Below, piece by piece: positions 8,698 through 17,889 of a stretch of 44,286 nucleotides of DNA. Under the pieces are notes generated by a model. The model saw nothing but the letters and a program-made list of their open reading frames with translations, was not told where the DNA came from and made no database searches. The DNA comes from Paenibacillus sp. 1_12 (GTDB lineage Bacteria; Bacillota; Bacilli; Paenibacillales; NBRC-103111): contig NZ_FOTE01000031.1 in assembly GCF_900114475.1 (NCBI RefSeq), positions 1 through 44,286 of the forward strand. The letters run 5' to 3'. Numbering within the stretch: position 1 is the first letter of the stretch; every line of letters begins with the position of its first letter. A program made the translations under genes and the position numbers.

Positions 8698-8725
8698 ATT
8701 ATATCGTTAAATCTCGATATGTCAA
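8698..8725 (-). promoter_or_regulatory. consensus promoter with operator in the spacer, leaderless start
   Basis: Minus strand: TTGACA, 16 bp, TATAAT, both hexamers perfect. The palindrome ATATCG-N8-CGATAT (8701-8720) fills the spacer, so bound repressor would block RNA polymerase directly. Only 7 nt separate TATAAT from the ATG at 8690 and there is no ribosome site, so the mRNA is predicted to be leaderless. Confidence 0.8.
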
Positions 8726-8869
8726 TGCATAATGATGCCATAGTTGAAAATACTGTTCTCAGTTCCTTTGTATCCCTGTCACCTTCAATATTCCGAGCCC
8801 ATCCCCCACAATTTTTCGCCGTTAGAGGGGATACGGCTCCCCGCGCTTTATCTTAAATTAAGATACCTA

Positions 8870-8920
8870 AATAACAAAACAGACTGTAGGTTGTTATAAC
8901 CAGTAGCCTGTTTTGTTATT
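8870..8920. terminator. bidirectional terminator-like hairpin
   Basis: AATAACAAAACAG (8870-8882) and CTGTTTTGTTATT (8908-8920) are perfect 13-bp complements. The T-rich arms would give a terminator on either strand. It lies between the broken helicase and the ArsR gene. Confidence 0.65.
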
Positions 8921-8984
8921 GTTGTGTCAGTCTCGCTCTCGAAAATCCTATCTTTATTAACGATTACCAACACAATTGAAAACT

Positions 8985-9653
<669 letters not shown>

Positions 9654-9885
9654 TTTGTCTCCTTCATTTTAATATTTTAATCACGTAACTTTTAACATCT
9701 CCTGTATTGTCTCCACAAACCGTTCCTTTCCGTCATAACACAATTGAGAGCAAGAAAAGAAGCGGAATTTTACCCGCTCCATTCATGGATGTACGAATGC
9801 CTATGATGACGGGATCGAATGCATACCTAAAGCGTATGATTCGTACATATCATGTATCGAATCAGTCGAGATGGAGAGGACGCAG
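9654..9885. other. intergenic stretch with inverted repeat and receiver-like peptide remnant
   Basis: ATGTACGAAT (9789-9798) and ATTCGTACAT (9839-9848) are perfect 10-bp inverted copies 40 bp apart. The plus strand at 9784-9816 could code FMDVRMPMMTG, which looks like the phospho-acceptor strand of a response regulator, but the frame does not continue. It may be a gene scrap or chance. Confidence 0.3.
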
Positions 9886-10332
9886 ATGATGAAAATCACT
9901 CTGGAAGTCGCCAAAGTGTTGATTCACGCAGCGGAACTCCGGGCAAGGGATCTCGGGATCGCGGAAGTGATCGCCATCGTAGACGATGGCGGGAATTTCG
10001 TTGCTTCTCATCGGATGGACCATGCCTGGCTGGCCAGTGTCGACATCGCCCATAATAAGGCATGGACGGCGGTCGCGCTAAAAATGCCCACGGCGAGCCT
10101 TGCTCCGTTGGCGGTCCCGAGCGGGGAGCTGTACGGGATCAATACAACCAACCACGGACGCCTGGTCGTGTTCGGAGGGGGGATTCCGTTGTCGTTCGAA
10201 GGGAGAATCGTCGGGGCGGTCGGCGCAAGCGGCAGTACGGTCGCAAACGACATTGAGGTTGCGAAAGCGGCGGTGCGGGCTTTCGAAACCTATCCGAAGG
10301 CGCGGATCGGGTCTTCCGGGAGCTTGCTGTAA
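9886..10332 (+). CDS. GlcG/HbpS-like (haem-degrading domain) protein
   Basis: 148 aa from the ATG at 9886, preceded by GGAGAGG; an upstream ATG at 9871 is open but overlaps that site. The family (GlcG, HbpS, PduO C-terminal) forms small alpha/beta barrels that bind haem, cobalamin or corrinoids, or act as accessory proteins. Motifs seen: VIAIVDDGGNFVASHRMD, HNKAWTAVAL, PSGELYGIN, VVFGGGIPL, GAVGASGSTVANDIEVAKAA. It is GC-richer than its surroundings and convergent with the alcohol dehydrogenase gene. Confidence 0.88.
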   Translation: MMKITLEVAKVLIHAAELRARDLGIAEVIAIVDDGGNFVASHRMDHAWLASVDIAHNKAWTAVALKMPTASLAPLAVPSGELYGINTTNHGRLVVFGGGIPLSFEGRIVGAVGASGSTVANDIEVAKAAVRAFETYPKARIGSSGSLL

Positions 10333-10401
10333 ACCTGGCGGTTTTAGCCCTATAACGAAACTGGGTCCCGCCAATATTGACGAAAAATCGGCTAAACACA
10401 T

Positions 10402-10442
10402 GGGGCTGTCCCTCAGGGTACAATACCCCGTGGCACAGCCCC
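10402..10442. terminator. hairpin between convergent genes
   Basis: GGGGCTGT (10402-10409) pairs with ACAGCCCC (10435-10442), with further pairing inside (GGGTA / TACCC). There is no clear T-run on either side, so termination is likely but not certain. Confidence 0.4.
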
Positions 10443-10459
10443 TCTTCTCATGTCATCAT

Positions 10460-11599
10460 TTAAGGCTTCAGGACGAATTTAATGCATTCGTCCGCATGGT
10501 TGTAAAAGGTGTTGTACGCGTTATGCGCCTGATCGAGCGGCACTTTATGCGTGATGATCTCCGTCGGATCGAACTCGCCTGCCATAATTTTTTGATACAG
10601 CATCGGCATGTAATGAATCACAGGCGCCTGTCCCATGGTCAGCTTCACGTTTCGTTCCCAAATGTTTCCGAACATGAACTGGTTGTATTTAGAACCGTAT
10701 ACACCCGTAATCTGAATCGTGCCGAATTTCCGCACCGCATTCATCGCGATGTTGATCGGGCTGAGCGTTCCGCCAACCAGCTTGGCCTTCTGCTCTTCCT
10801 CCTCCAATGGCGTCTTCTTGCCGTCCATTCCGACGCAATCGATGACGACATCCGCACCCCCGCGTGTTATTTCTTTTATATGCAGCCCCATGTCTTTGAA
10901 ATCTTCAAAGTTGAAGATTTCGACGTTATTCATTTTTTTGGCATGGTTCAGCCGGTACGGGAGATTGTCGATCGCGATGACCCGTTTGGCCCCTTTCATC
11001 CAGGCGAATTTTTGCGCCATCAACCCGACGGGGCCGCAGCCGAGCACCACCACCGTATCCCCCTGCTTCACGCCGCCGTTGTCCACGCTCCAATAGGCCG
11101 TCGGCAGCACGTCGGACAGGAACAGGAGCTTCTCATCCTCCAATTCGCATGACTCCGGAATAACGAACGGCATGAAATTGCCGTACGGCACGTAAAGCAA
11201 TTCGGCTTGTCCGCCCCAATAATTCCCGTAACGTTCGGTAAACCCAAAGTAAGCTCCCGTATCCACTTGGGGGTTGGGGTTGGAGTTGTCGCATTGGCTC
11301 TCCATTTCATGCTGGCAGTAATGACAGCTGCCGCACGAGATATTGAACGGGAGCACGACCCGGTCCCCTTTTTTGACCTTTGTCACCTCAGGGCCCACTT
11401 CTTCGACGATGCCCATCGGTTCATGTCCGACCACGTATCCGGTTTGGGCTTGAATCGCCCCCTGGTATATATGGAGATCGGAACCGCATATGGCGGTCGA
11501 GGTGATCCTGACGATAATCCCGTCTTTTTTTTGAATCGTCGGATCTGCAACCTGCGTGACTTGCATGTTCTTCATGCCATGGAAAGTTACAGCCTTCAT
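10460..11599 (-). CDS. zinc-dependent alcohol dehydrogenase (MDR family)
   Basis: 379 aa, full length for formaldehyde-dehydrogenase-like medium-chain dehydrogenases, which oxidise alcohols or aldehydes with NAD(P)+. Catalytic zinc ligands are in TAICGSDLHI (Cys about 38) and GHEP (about 58-61). Structural zinc cysteines are in CGSCHYCQHEMESQC (about 90-104). The Rossmann motif is VVLGCGPVGLMAQ (about 184-196) with DNLPYR after strand 2. An AGGAGG site lies before the ATG. It appears intact, between a GlcG/HbpS-like gene and a degenerate IS3 element. Confidence 0.93.
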   Translation of the reverse strand: MKAVTFHGMKNMQVTQVADPTIQKKDGIIVRITSTAICGSDLHIYQGAIQAQTGYVVGHEPMGIVEEVGPEVTKVKKGDRVVLPFNISCGSCHYCQHEMESQCDNSNPNPQVDTGAYFGFTERYGNYWGGQAELLYVPYGNFMPFVIPESCELEDEKLLFLSDVLPTAYWSVDNGGVKQGDTVVVLGCGPVGLMAQKFAWMKGAKRVIAIDNLPYRLNHAKKMNNVEIFNFEDFKDMGLHIKEITRGGADVVIDCVGMDGKKTPLEEEEQKAKLVGGTLSPINIAMNAVRKFGTIQITGVYGSKYNQFMFGNIWERNVKLTMGQAPVIHYMPMLYQKIMAGEFDPTEIITHKVPLDQAHNAYNTFYNHADECIKFVLKP

Positions 11600-11764
11600 T
11601 ATCGTCCTCCTGTTATGACATGCCTTGAATTTGCATGCATGCTTCTATTATGGGATTGGAGAGTGAGGATCATACTTTCGATGTAAGGTATTTTCGACAG
11701 CCGCGGAGTGGACTCCCCCCGATCTCCTTGACACATAGTTAAGACCAAAGAATCACCTAGATTG

Positions 11765-12567
11765 TAGTTCGTACTCCAGAGGCGTTTTAAAACCGAGAGC
11801 GGAGTGCATGCGTTTGGTGTTATAATACATTTCGATATATTCAAAAATAGCACGTTTCGCTTCCCCTGCGGTCGAAAACCCTCCTTGATTCATTGTTCGC
11901 GTTTTAATGTTTTATAAAAAGATTCCATGACTGCATTGTCATAAGGATTGCCCCGTCTGGACATGCCGATGATCGCTCCATAGCTTCTGACAATGGCTTG
12001 AAATCGCTTGCTTGTATATTATATTGGGAACCTCGATCGGTAGGAATCATAAGACCGACCGGGGGGTGCGCTCCTTGTCTATGGCCTGTTTGAACGCGTC
12101 GATTACTAACTGATCGGTCATCCGGGTTTGCATGGCCCAGCCTACAACTTTTCTTGAAAATACATCGATCCATGTCGCCAAATACAGAAAACCACCGGTC
12201 TGCAAAGGGTGTAGGTAATCTCGCCGATCCATAAGACGTGTTTGGCCTTGGTGTCAAAAACCGTTTGACCAAGTTTTCAGCAACTCCTTCGGAGGAAGGC
12301 TTGCGGGAGGTCACTTTCTTTTTTCGCTAGGGAAGAGCCGCTAGTCCAATTTGTTGCATGTGCCGTGTCACTCGGTTTTTACTCGTGAAGTTACCTCGGC
12401 GGCAAAGTTCCAACGCGATCCGCGGACTGCCATAACGCCCTTTGAACTCGGTGTAAATCTTGCGGATATCGTCGATAAGGATTTCGTTATCGAAAACGCG
12501 GTTGCTTTTACGACGCTTTAGCCAGTCGTAGTAGCCCTGCCGGCTTACCTTAAGGAGACTGCAGAGC
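11765..12567 (-). pseudogene. IS3-family OrfB, multiply frameshifted
   Basis: Recoverable pieces in order are: KLLCSLLKVSRQGYYDWLKR, the HTH_21 part YGSPRIALELCRRG, the rve core around 12047-12232 (FLYLATWIDVFSRKVVGWA, DAFKQAIDKE), MTMQSWNLF near the NAVMES position, and the end YYNTKRMHSALGFKTPLEYE. Shifts near 12310, 12235, 12060 and 11900 break the frame, so no transposase can be made. Confidence 0.75.
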
Positions 12568-12571
12568 AGCT

Positions 12572-12900
12572 TTACGGTGTACTTCTTGGTGTGTTTCCGG
12601 ATGAAGGTGTATTTGACTTCTCCCCCCGCTTCGAGTATTCCTGAAATTTTTTTAGGATTTCATTTTCCAATTCCAGCTCTTCCAGACGCTTTTGCAGGCG
12701 CTGAATCTCCAACTCCGTGTTAGGAACAGAAACACCATTGCCTGTAAAGCCTTTGTCACCATGCTGCTCATATTCGTATAACCATCGACTCAGCATGCAG
12801 TGATTTCGCCACATGGGGCACCTTTCTGCCTTCTTCTAGCACCTGTAAGACAGCTTCCACTTTAAAGGCCTTGTCGTACTTTCTTCGTTTCAAAACAAAC
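12572..12900 (-). pseudogene. IS3-family OrfA, frameshifted
   Basis: RRKYDKAFKVEAVLQVLEEG then VAKSLH marks the HTH. A small deletion near 12790 shifts the frame into MLSRWLYEYEQHGDKGFTG and the leucine-rich tail (LEELELENEILKKFQEYSKRG). This is typical OrfA content, with the single reading frame lost. Confidence 0.7.
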
Positions 12901-12967
12901 AACCCCTTTACACAAGAGTATGGCTTGGGCTTGTTCAACTTCCTTTTCATGCTCTAATAAAATAAAA

Positions 12968-12990
12968 ACTCAAGCAAGATTCTCTTGAGT
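12968..12990. terminator. short terminator-like hairpin
   Basis: ACTCAAG (12968-12974) and CTTGAGT (12984-12990) with a 9-nt loop, followed by TTTCGT on the plus strand. It sits just outside the degenerate IS3 element. Confidence 0.35.
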
Positions 12991-13310
12991 TTCGTAAAAT
13001 TTGTTTTATGGTAAATGCGGCTCTCAAAAATGCTACATCCTCACGAGCAACACACAGCACTCCACATGTGTCGTATGCGGATTAATCAACGAGTTTGATA
13101 GTAACTGTTATAGTCGGTTGGAACCTTGATTTTACTAGTTTTCGGTGTTAGCACTATGTTCCAGTTGGATCTTTTTTGTTGGTTGTTGTTATACTTTATC
13201 ACCAATTCAACACCAGTTTAACACCAAGACACATGACCCTGTAAACAGGAGCCTGTCGTATTCGTAAGTTTTCAACATGATGTCACCGTACTCGCCATAC
13301 AAAAGCTCAA
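12991..13310. other. gene-free stretch with 11-bp tandem units and CRISPR-like scrap
   Basis: No supportable gene. CACCAATTCAA, CACCAGTTTAA and CACCAAGACAC follow each other at 13200-13232 with an 11-bp period. CACTCCACATGTGT at 13069-13082 matches the core of the palindrome at 2517-2569. Confidence 0.35.
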
Positions 13311-13337
13311 AAAAAGAGCCTTGGAATCATCCAAGGC
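13311..13337 (-). terminator. strong rho-independent terminator
   Basis: Minus strand: GCCTTGG-ATGATT-CCAAGGC followed by TCTTTTTTT. It lies 28 bp after the stop of the small gene at 13365-13736 and supports that gene having been expressed. Confidence 0.8.
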
Positions 13338-13364
13338 ACATTTATGGCCGATCAACTGAAGCAA

Positions 13365-13736
13365 CTATGGCCTTTCGCCCGCTTCATGTATATTACGTCC
13401 GTCAGCGAAGGTCAAATGCGTGTAGCTGCTAACTCTATTTTGGGCGCTTCTTCCCAATACCGCAGCTGCCATTCCACTGGGACTGCCGCATATATGCCTT
13501 ATCACGATATAGCCGGTATCCTTCTTCTCGAGGTACCCCTGCGACGAAAGGGATTCAAGGATAATAAAGTGCGAGCTATCCTTGTCATGGTCGTTCGATA
13601 GGTAAGAACCCGGGAGCATCGTGAGCATTTCTAATTTCTTCACATGTTTATCATAAAATCCCTTCGCCTGAGATCCCAGGAAAATATTAGGGATTTTATG
13701 TATTTGCTCAGTTGGTTTGATAAATTGTTTAGCCAT
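13365..13736 (-). CDS. hypothetical protein
   Basis: 123 aa; family not recognised. AAGGAGG lies eight bases before the ATG, and a strong terminator follows, so the gene borders look real. The first 78 residues (MAKQFIKPTEQIHKIPNIF ... SQGYLEKKDTGYIV) have the composition of a normal small helical protein and could include a helix-turn-helix-like segment (FIILESLSSQGYLEKK). The remainder, rich in Ala, Gly and Arg, looks like out-of-frame reading, so a frameshift near 13500 is possible. Confidence 0.5.
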   Translation of the reverse strand: MAKQFIKPTEQIHKIPNIFLGSQAKGFYDKHVKKLEMLTMLPGSYLSNDHDKDSSHFIILESLSSQGYLEKKDTGYIVIRHICGSPSGMAAAVLGRSAQNRVSSYTHLTFADGRNIHEAGERP

Positions 13737-13885
13737 CTATATAGCCTCCTTCGTTTCGGATGGGATACGGTCAGTATAGCACGTGATGCAATACGGTTGG
13801 TTGCCTGGCCTATGAATAGAGATCGGTATTACAACAAAATCCCCCAATAATGTTCCGAGAGATTTCCTCAAAGCCATAAACCCAA

Positions 13886-14176
13886 TTAATGGGAGAGGAT
13901 TCCCAATTGTTTGGCCTTCTGGGTAATATCTACATCCTGGTAAGTCCTTGCTCGAATTTCTTCAGGTACTTCGTTCTCAGAAACGATTCTTGTATCGCTC
14001 TCAATGGTAATGATTTGTTGATTGCTGCTGTATTTCCTTATAAACATGCGTGACCAGGACTTGATTCTGTATTTAATCGAGTTGACCCAGCTTTTGATAT
14101 TTTCCCAGAATGCACCAAGTGCCGCTCCGGCTAGTAGTCCGATGATGATCCATTCGATGATTAACACTGCTCTCAC
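13886..14176 (-). CDS. small membrane protein, function unknown
   Basis: 96 aa from a GTG start with GGAG about 10 nt upstream. One transmembrane helix is near the N-terminus (VLIIEWIIIGLLAGAALGAFW), followed by a basic stretch (SIKYRIKSWSRMFIRKY) and an acidic, soluble C-terminus. The arrangement suggests N-out or N-in single-pass anchoring with a cytoplasmic tail. It follows a truncated gene end at 14201-14333 by 24 bp, so it was probably the second gene of a small operon. Confidence 0.5.
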   Translation of the reverse strand: MRAVLIIEWIIIGLLAGAALGAFWENIKSWVNSIKYRIKSWSRMFIRKYSSNQQIITIESDTRIVSENEVPEEIRARTYQDVDITQKAKQLGILSH

Positions 14177-14200
14177 GGTAACTCAACTCCATAGTGATGA

Positions 14201-14333
14201 TTACTTCTGTGCAATACCGGCTATTCCAATACTCTTGATATCAAAGTACTGCTCTAGGAAGCTATGAAAGTTCTCAAACTCGTAGAGAAGCATTGCATGG
14301 CATAGCTGCTGCTTCTGATCGAAGGTTAAGAGC
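14201..14333 (-). pseudogene. 3' end of an unrecognised gene
   Basis: An open frame without a start codes about 43 residues (LTFDQKQQLCHAMLLYEF, then HSFLEQYFDIKSIGIAGIAQK) and ends at a TAA at 14201. Its 5' part is replaced by ISL3 transposase sequence. Confidence 0.4.
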
Positions 14334-14575
14334 TCGGCAAATAATTTCGTCCCACAGCCTCAATGACATAACAGTGAACAGGAAATCGGTCCGCAATCCG
14401 AGTAGCACTCGGAAAGCATTCGCTGATCCATGTGTGGTAGGCTTGGGCCAAATCCATCACGACTGCTTTTGGCGTTAATTGCAGAAAGTTCGGATGTCGC
14501 TCGATATATGCGCGTAGTTCATCCAGCTTTCGTCCGGGTAAAATATCGAGTAACGTTTCGCAACGAAAAAACTAA
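14327..14575 (-). pseudogene. ISL3-family transposase fragment
   Basis: Minus-strand reading gives LLDILPGRKLDELRAYIERH, then PKAVVMDLAQAYHTWISECF and ATRIADRFPVHCYVIEAVG. This is the DDE-core entry of ISL3 transposases, which typically read VVMDMWxAYxxAV ... DxFHV. Here the D-x-FHV site has become RFPV. Both ends of the gene are missing. Confidence 0.7.
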
Positions 14576-14614
14576 GTAGTGCTACCTATCTGATAGGAAC
14601 AATATTTCCCATAA

Positions 14615-14663
14615 AATATAAAATAACCCGAACCATTCCTACCTAAAATGTAGGATGACTCGA
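14615..14663 (-). terminator. rho-independent terminator
   Basis: On the minus strand AACTCGAGTCATCCTAC pairs with GTAGGAATGGTTCGGGTT (a few mismatches) and is followed by ATTTTATATTTT. Confidence 0.5.
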
Positions 14664-14732
14664 GTTAACAATTTTGTTGGTTACGTTGGACTGAGGCTTT
14701 TTCACAATTAACAGCTCAAATTCCCCTTGACG

Positions 14733-14990
14733 ATTCCGAGGCACGTGCTTATCGATGTAATCACTAGTATACTTGCAGAATCACGACTTGACAGGTTGAG
14801 AAAGAAGTTTACACCTGAAGAAAAAGCACGCATCGTACTGGAAATATTGAAGGAAGAAAAATCGGTTTCGCAGCTTGCATGCGAACACGGGATCCACACG
14901 AATGTCACAATAGGCGGAAAACAGAGACTGTGAAGAACTTATCCCAATTATTCGTGGTTGAGTATCCCGCGGCGGAAAGCACTCGGTTGC
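14733..14990 (+). pseudogene. IS3-family OrfA remnant
   Basis: The plus strand at 14790-14905 codes LRKKFTPEEKARIVLEILK, EEKSVSQLACEHGIHTNV, a typical OrfA helix-turn-helix. One or two base insertions near 14905-14925 shift the frame; beyond them KAET-type sequence ETVKNLSQLF continues to about 14960. There is no OrfB next to it. Confidence 0.65.
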
Positions 14991-15289
14991 ACAAGTGTTG
15001 ATATGAAAGTAACCATTTGCCCTCCGTCCGCGAATGTAACCCACCCTCGGTTATGCATTCACGATCCTGATCTCGCTTCCAGGTCACTCCGGATTCACAA
15101 ACTTTTCCTTAATATTCCAAATCCATAGTGTTCTCTCCTCGTATAGCGATTTGAAGTACATGTTGAACTCTTACTATCGTTCAAAAAAGAGTAACAGGCT
15201 CGTATCTGTACGCCTCGATAAACAATTCTCATGGGTCGTGGCCCACCCGCAGGGACTTTTTATTCGGTTAAATCCCTCATTAAATCGAT
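14991..15289. other. decayed sequence, no gene called
   Basis: No supportable frame. The right-hand part (15210-15289) still reads on the minus strand as a hydrophilic tail continuing the recombinase remnant after its stop. Confidence 0.3.
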
Positions 15290-15500
15290 CAAGAAACAAA
15301 GCCGCACTCACTTGAGCGTTCGGAAGTAAATGAGATTATACCTGCAGGGTTGTATTTATCGTTGAATGCCCCAAACGTTTTGATACAATCCGAATATCCT
15401 CACCCTCGTTTAGCATAATGCTTACACTCTGATGCCGAAGATCATGAAAAGTTATTCTTGGCTCATGTGAAGGCTTTAATTTATCAACTGCAGTTTGGAT
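15290..15500 (-). pseudogene. tyrosine recombinase C-terminal fragment with catalytic Tyr turned into stop
   Basis: The minus-strand frame reads HEPRITFHDLRHQSVSIM, then LNEGEDIRIVSKRLGHSTIN, TTLQV, stop, SHLLPNAQVSAAL. This is the C-terminal half of a phage-type integrase: the HxLR box is intact (FHDLRHQ) and the second His is in RLGHS. The nucleophile is expected where the TAA lies (15336-15338), in the usual V-Tyr-SHL context. The N-terminal domain is absent. It is probably a relic of an integrative element. Confidence 0.75.
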
Positions 15501-15657
15501 TTGTATGAGATTGATAGTATTTGAGACGAGTTCTCCTAAATTAGGATACTCGTCTTTTTTCTTTGAATGGTAGATGAAAAGAAAGTATAGGTCATTATAC
15601 CAGGCTAATAGTGGAAAATTATAGAATTGGATAATCGGCTAGTCCCCCCTATGTTAT

Positions 15658-15687
15658 TTGAACATATTATGCAAATGACACTATAAG
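15658..15687 (+). promoter_or_regulatory. probable sigma-A promoter of the arsB-like gene
   Basis: TTGAAC, 18 bp, TATAAG. The spacer and -35 include ATTTG ... CAAAT inverted arms, a possible operator. It is about 125 bp upstream of the transporter start. Confidence 0.45.
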
Positions 15688-15699
15688 ACATCTATAAGG

Positions 15700-15726
15700 G
15701 GAGGAGAAACAACTATGAAACCTTAA
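15700..15726 (+). other. three-codon leader frame with strong ribosome site
   Basis: GGGGAGGAG is followed eight bases later by ATG AAA CCT TAA. It is either the remnant of a gene that stood before the transporter or a regulatory mini-frame in its leader. Confidence 0.35.
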
Positions 15727-15811
15727 CTCATAAGCGGTTCGTTCAGTTCACTAGAGAGATAGTAGAGATGATATTTAAGATCTTACTTTATCGAAAAGAG
15801 GTTGAATTAAA

Positions 15812-17152
15812 ATGCTGCAAGATTTCATGATTCCTATCACCATTCTGTCGTTTCTGTGTACCATAACTTTTATTTTCTTGCATCCTAATGTAAATGAATC
15901 AATTCCAGCAACAATTGGCGCCATCTTTGTACTCCTTAGCGGAAGTGTTACTTTATCTGATTTGGGTAAAATAACTGAAACCATTGGTGGAGCAGCCGTA
16001 ACCATTATGGCAACAATTGTTATGGCCATCGTTTTGGAAAGTTTTGGGTTCTTCAATTGGTCTGCTGAGAAACTTCTGGAACGGGCAAGAGGATCAGGGA
16101 TACGCCTATTCTGGTACACAAACTTGTTTTGTTTTCTGATGACCCTTTTTGTTAACAACGACGGTAGTATATTAATTACAACACCGATCTTACTCATGCT
16201 GCTTCATAAATTAGGTCTTAAAAACCACCATAAAATTCCTTATCTTCTATCCGGTGCTTTAATTGCAACAGCTTCTAGTGCACCTATTGGCGTAAGTAAT
16301 ATTGTAAATTTAATTGCATTAAAAATTGTTCATATGGACCTCTATATGCACACGGCGATGATGTTTGTTCCTGCTTCACTTGGTCTTGTACTCCTTACAC
16401 TCCTTTTATTTATCAGTTTTTATCGCGTATTACCTCGTAAACTATCAACAATTAATGCGGAATCCTTAAATCAAACACATCCGCTGAAAGAAATTTCGTC
16501 ACCGATTCCGAAAGAGAATCAAACCAAATTCATGCGGAATATCTTAATCTTTGTATTCAGCGTTCGTGTAAGTCTATTTGTTGCCTCTTTCATTCATTTT
16601 CCTGTTCCATTGATGGCTGTTATCGGTTCTGCATTCCTGCTGGGATGGCGTTGGTATTATTTGAGAATTACACCTGCAGACATGATTACAAAAACGCCTT
16701 GGTATATACTCATTTTTGCCTTCAGTATGTATGTGATTATATATGGTTTGCATAATATCGGATTAACCCAAATGCTCATCCATCTTATGCAACCTCTCAT
16801 TTCCGGAAATTTACTTCATGCAAGTGTAATGATGGGAATTCTGCTTTCTATATTATCTAATTTATTTAACAATCATCCTGCATTGATGGTAGGAACGTTA
16901 ACCTTGACGAACATGGGTCTTGATCCTCTTACCTTAAAAATTTCTTATCTGGCGAGTGTAATTGGTAGTGATATCGGATCCCTTCTTTTACCAATTGGAA
17001 CACTTGCGACCTTGATGTGGATGCACATTATCAAAAAAGGAAAAGTAAAGTTAAGCTGGGTCCAATACTTGAAGGTGACTTCTACGGTCATCCCAATCAC
17101 TGTTATATTCACGTTAGTCATTCTAGCATTTTGGGTATCCTGGTTTTTTTAA
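15812..17152 (+). CDS. arsB: ArsB-type arsenical pump membrane protein
   Basis: 446 aa with about 11-12 hydrophobic segments, full length for the ArsB/NhaD (ion transporter) superfamily. These export arsenite or antimonite from the cell. Family blocks: IVMAIVLESFGFF, LFCFLMTLFVNNDGSILITTP (109-129), GALIATASSAPIGVSN (about 148-163), SNLFNNHPALMVGTL, and NVIGSD-like ASVIGSDIGSLLLPIGTLATL near the C-terminus. These match Bacillus ArsB/YdfA proteins. No ArsR, ArsC or Acr3 gene is adjacent, so its regulation is open. The gene downstream starts 36 bp after its stop and is probably co-transcribed. Confidence 0.9.
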   Translation: MLQDFMIPITILSFLCTITFIFLHPNVNESIPATIGAIFVLLSGSVTLSDLGKITETIGGAAVTIMATIVMAIVLESFGFFNWSAEKLLERARGSGIRLFWYTNLFCFLMTLFVNNDGSILITTPILLMLLHKLGLKNHHKIPYLLSGALIATASSAPIGVSNIVNLIALKIVHMDLYMHTAMMFVPASLGLVLLTLLLFISFYRVLPRKLSTINAESLNQTHPLKEISSPIPKENQTKFMRNILIFVFSVRVSLFVASFIHFPVPLMAVIGSAFLLGWRWYYLRITPADMITKTPWYILIFAFSMYVIIYGLHNIGLTQMLIHLMQPLISGNLLHASVMMGILLSILSNLFNNHPALMVGTLTLTNMGLDPLTLKISYLASVIGSDIGSLLLPIGTLATLMWMHIIKKGKVKLSWVQYLKVTSTVIPITVIFTLVILAFWVSWFF

Positions 17153-17187
17153 TGCGGTAGATATGATCATAACTGGAGGTTATTTGT

Positions 17188-17856
17188 ATGCGAGTGCTTC
17201 AACAATTTGTTGGTCAACAAGTGATCGTTGATATTTCAGGAAATAATATTTGTAAAGGTAAATTAATCGATTTAGGGTTGGATATTATGGTCGTGGTCAA
17301 TGAACAACAGTTCTATTATATCCCCTTAGTCAACGTTCAGAATGTAAAATTGAATTCAGAGTCTAGTACGGAACCAGAAAATAGATCTGATGAAACGCCA
17401 ATCGATTATCAAGCGGATAGCCTCTCATTTCGGAAGATATTAAATGCTGCAAAAGGACAATTTGTAGAGATTTATGTAACTGGCAATAAAACGATCCATG
17501 GTTATTTAACCAGTATTATGAATGATTATTTCGTCTTCTACTCTCCTGTCTATAAAGCCATGTTTGTGTCTATGAACCACTTAAAATGGTTAATTCCTTA
17601 TCGCTCTAATCACACCCCATATTCGCTTAATAACCAATCACTTCCTTTGAGTCCTATCAATATTACTTTATCAAGAACTTTTGAAGAACAGTGTAAAAAG
17701 CTAGAAGGAAAACTAGTTGTTTTTGATCTTGGGGATAACACTAAAAAAATAGGCTTCCTTCAGAAAGCGGATAGTGATTTCATAGAGCTTATTAATGCCA
17801 ATGGAGATAAAGTATTTTGGAATCTACAGCATTTAAAAACGGTATATACGACATGA
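17188..17856 (+). CDS. triple-repeat DUF2642-like (LSm/SH3-barrel-like) protein
   Basis: 222 aa made of three similar blocks of about 50 residues: 5-53 (FVGQQVIVDISGNNICKGKL), 84-131 (GQFVEIYVTGNKTIHGYL) and 171-222 (LEGKLVVFDLGDNTKKIGFL). Each has a G-x-x-V-x-V...G-x-L...D-x-x-V pattern and ends near a hydrophobic N/L-x-V strand. This suggests tandem small beta barrels as in DUF2642 proteins of Bacilli; function unknown. A GGAGG site precedes the ATG. It follows the ArsB gene by 36 bp and is followed by a terminator, so the two form an operon. Confidence 0.7.
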   Translation: MRVLQQFVGQQVIVDISGNNICKGKLIDLGLDIMVVVNEQQFYYIPLVNVQNVKLNSESSTEPENRSDETPIDYQADSLSFRKILNAAKGQFVEIYVTGNKTIHGYLTSIMNDYFVFYSPVYKAMFVSMNHLKWLIPYRSNHTPYSLNNQSLPLSPINITLSRTFEEQCKKLEGKLVVFDLGDNTKKIGFLQKADSDFIELINANGDKVFWNLQHLKTVYTT

Positions 17857-17889
17857 TTGTTGAAGTATCTTTCTTCGAAATAAAAAAAA

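Larger units (their letters stand above)
11715..12950 (-). mobile_element. degenerate IS3-family element
   Basis: OrfA and OrfB remnants lie in order on the minus strand with several frameshifts. The end downstream of orfB (11720-11753) reads on the minus strand as TTTGGTCTTAACTATGTG then TCAAGGAGATCGG, which looks like an IS terminus. No matching inverted copy is visible near 12950, so that end is probably lost. It is a different IS3 subgroup from the one at 1-1217. Confidence 0.7.

Noticed and set aside
9784-9816. FMDVRMPMMTG as a response-regulator receiver domain
   Set aside because: Only about 11 residues match, and the frame continues without any other receiver motif. Kept only as a note in the stretch entry.
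10100-11152. Long plus-strand frame opposite the alcohol dehydrogenase
   Set aside because: It is the antisense reading of a GC-rich gene, has odd His/Arg-rich composition and no start signals.
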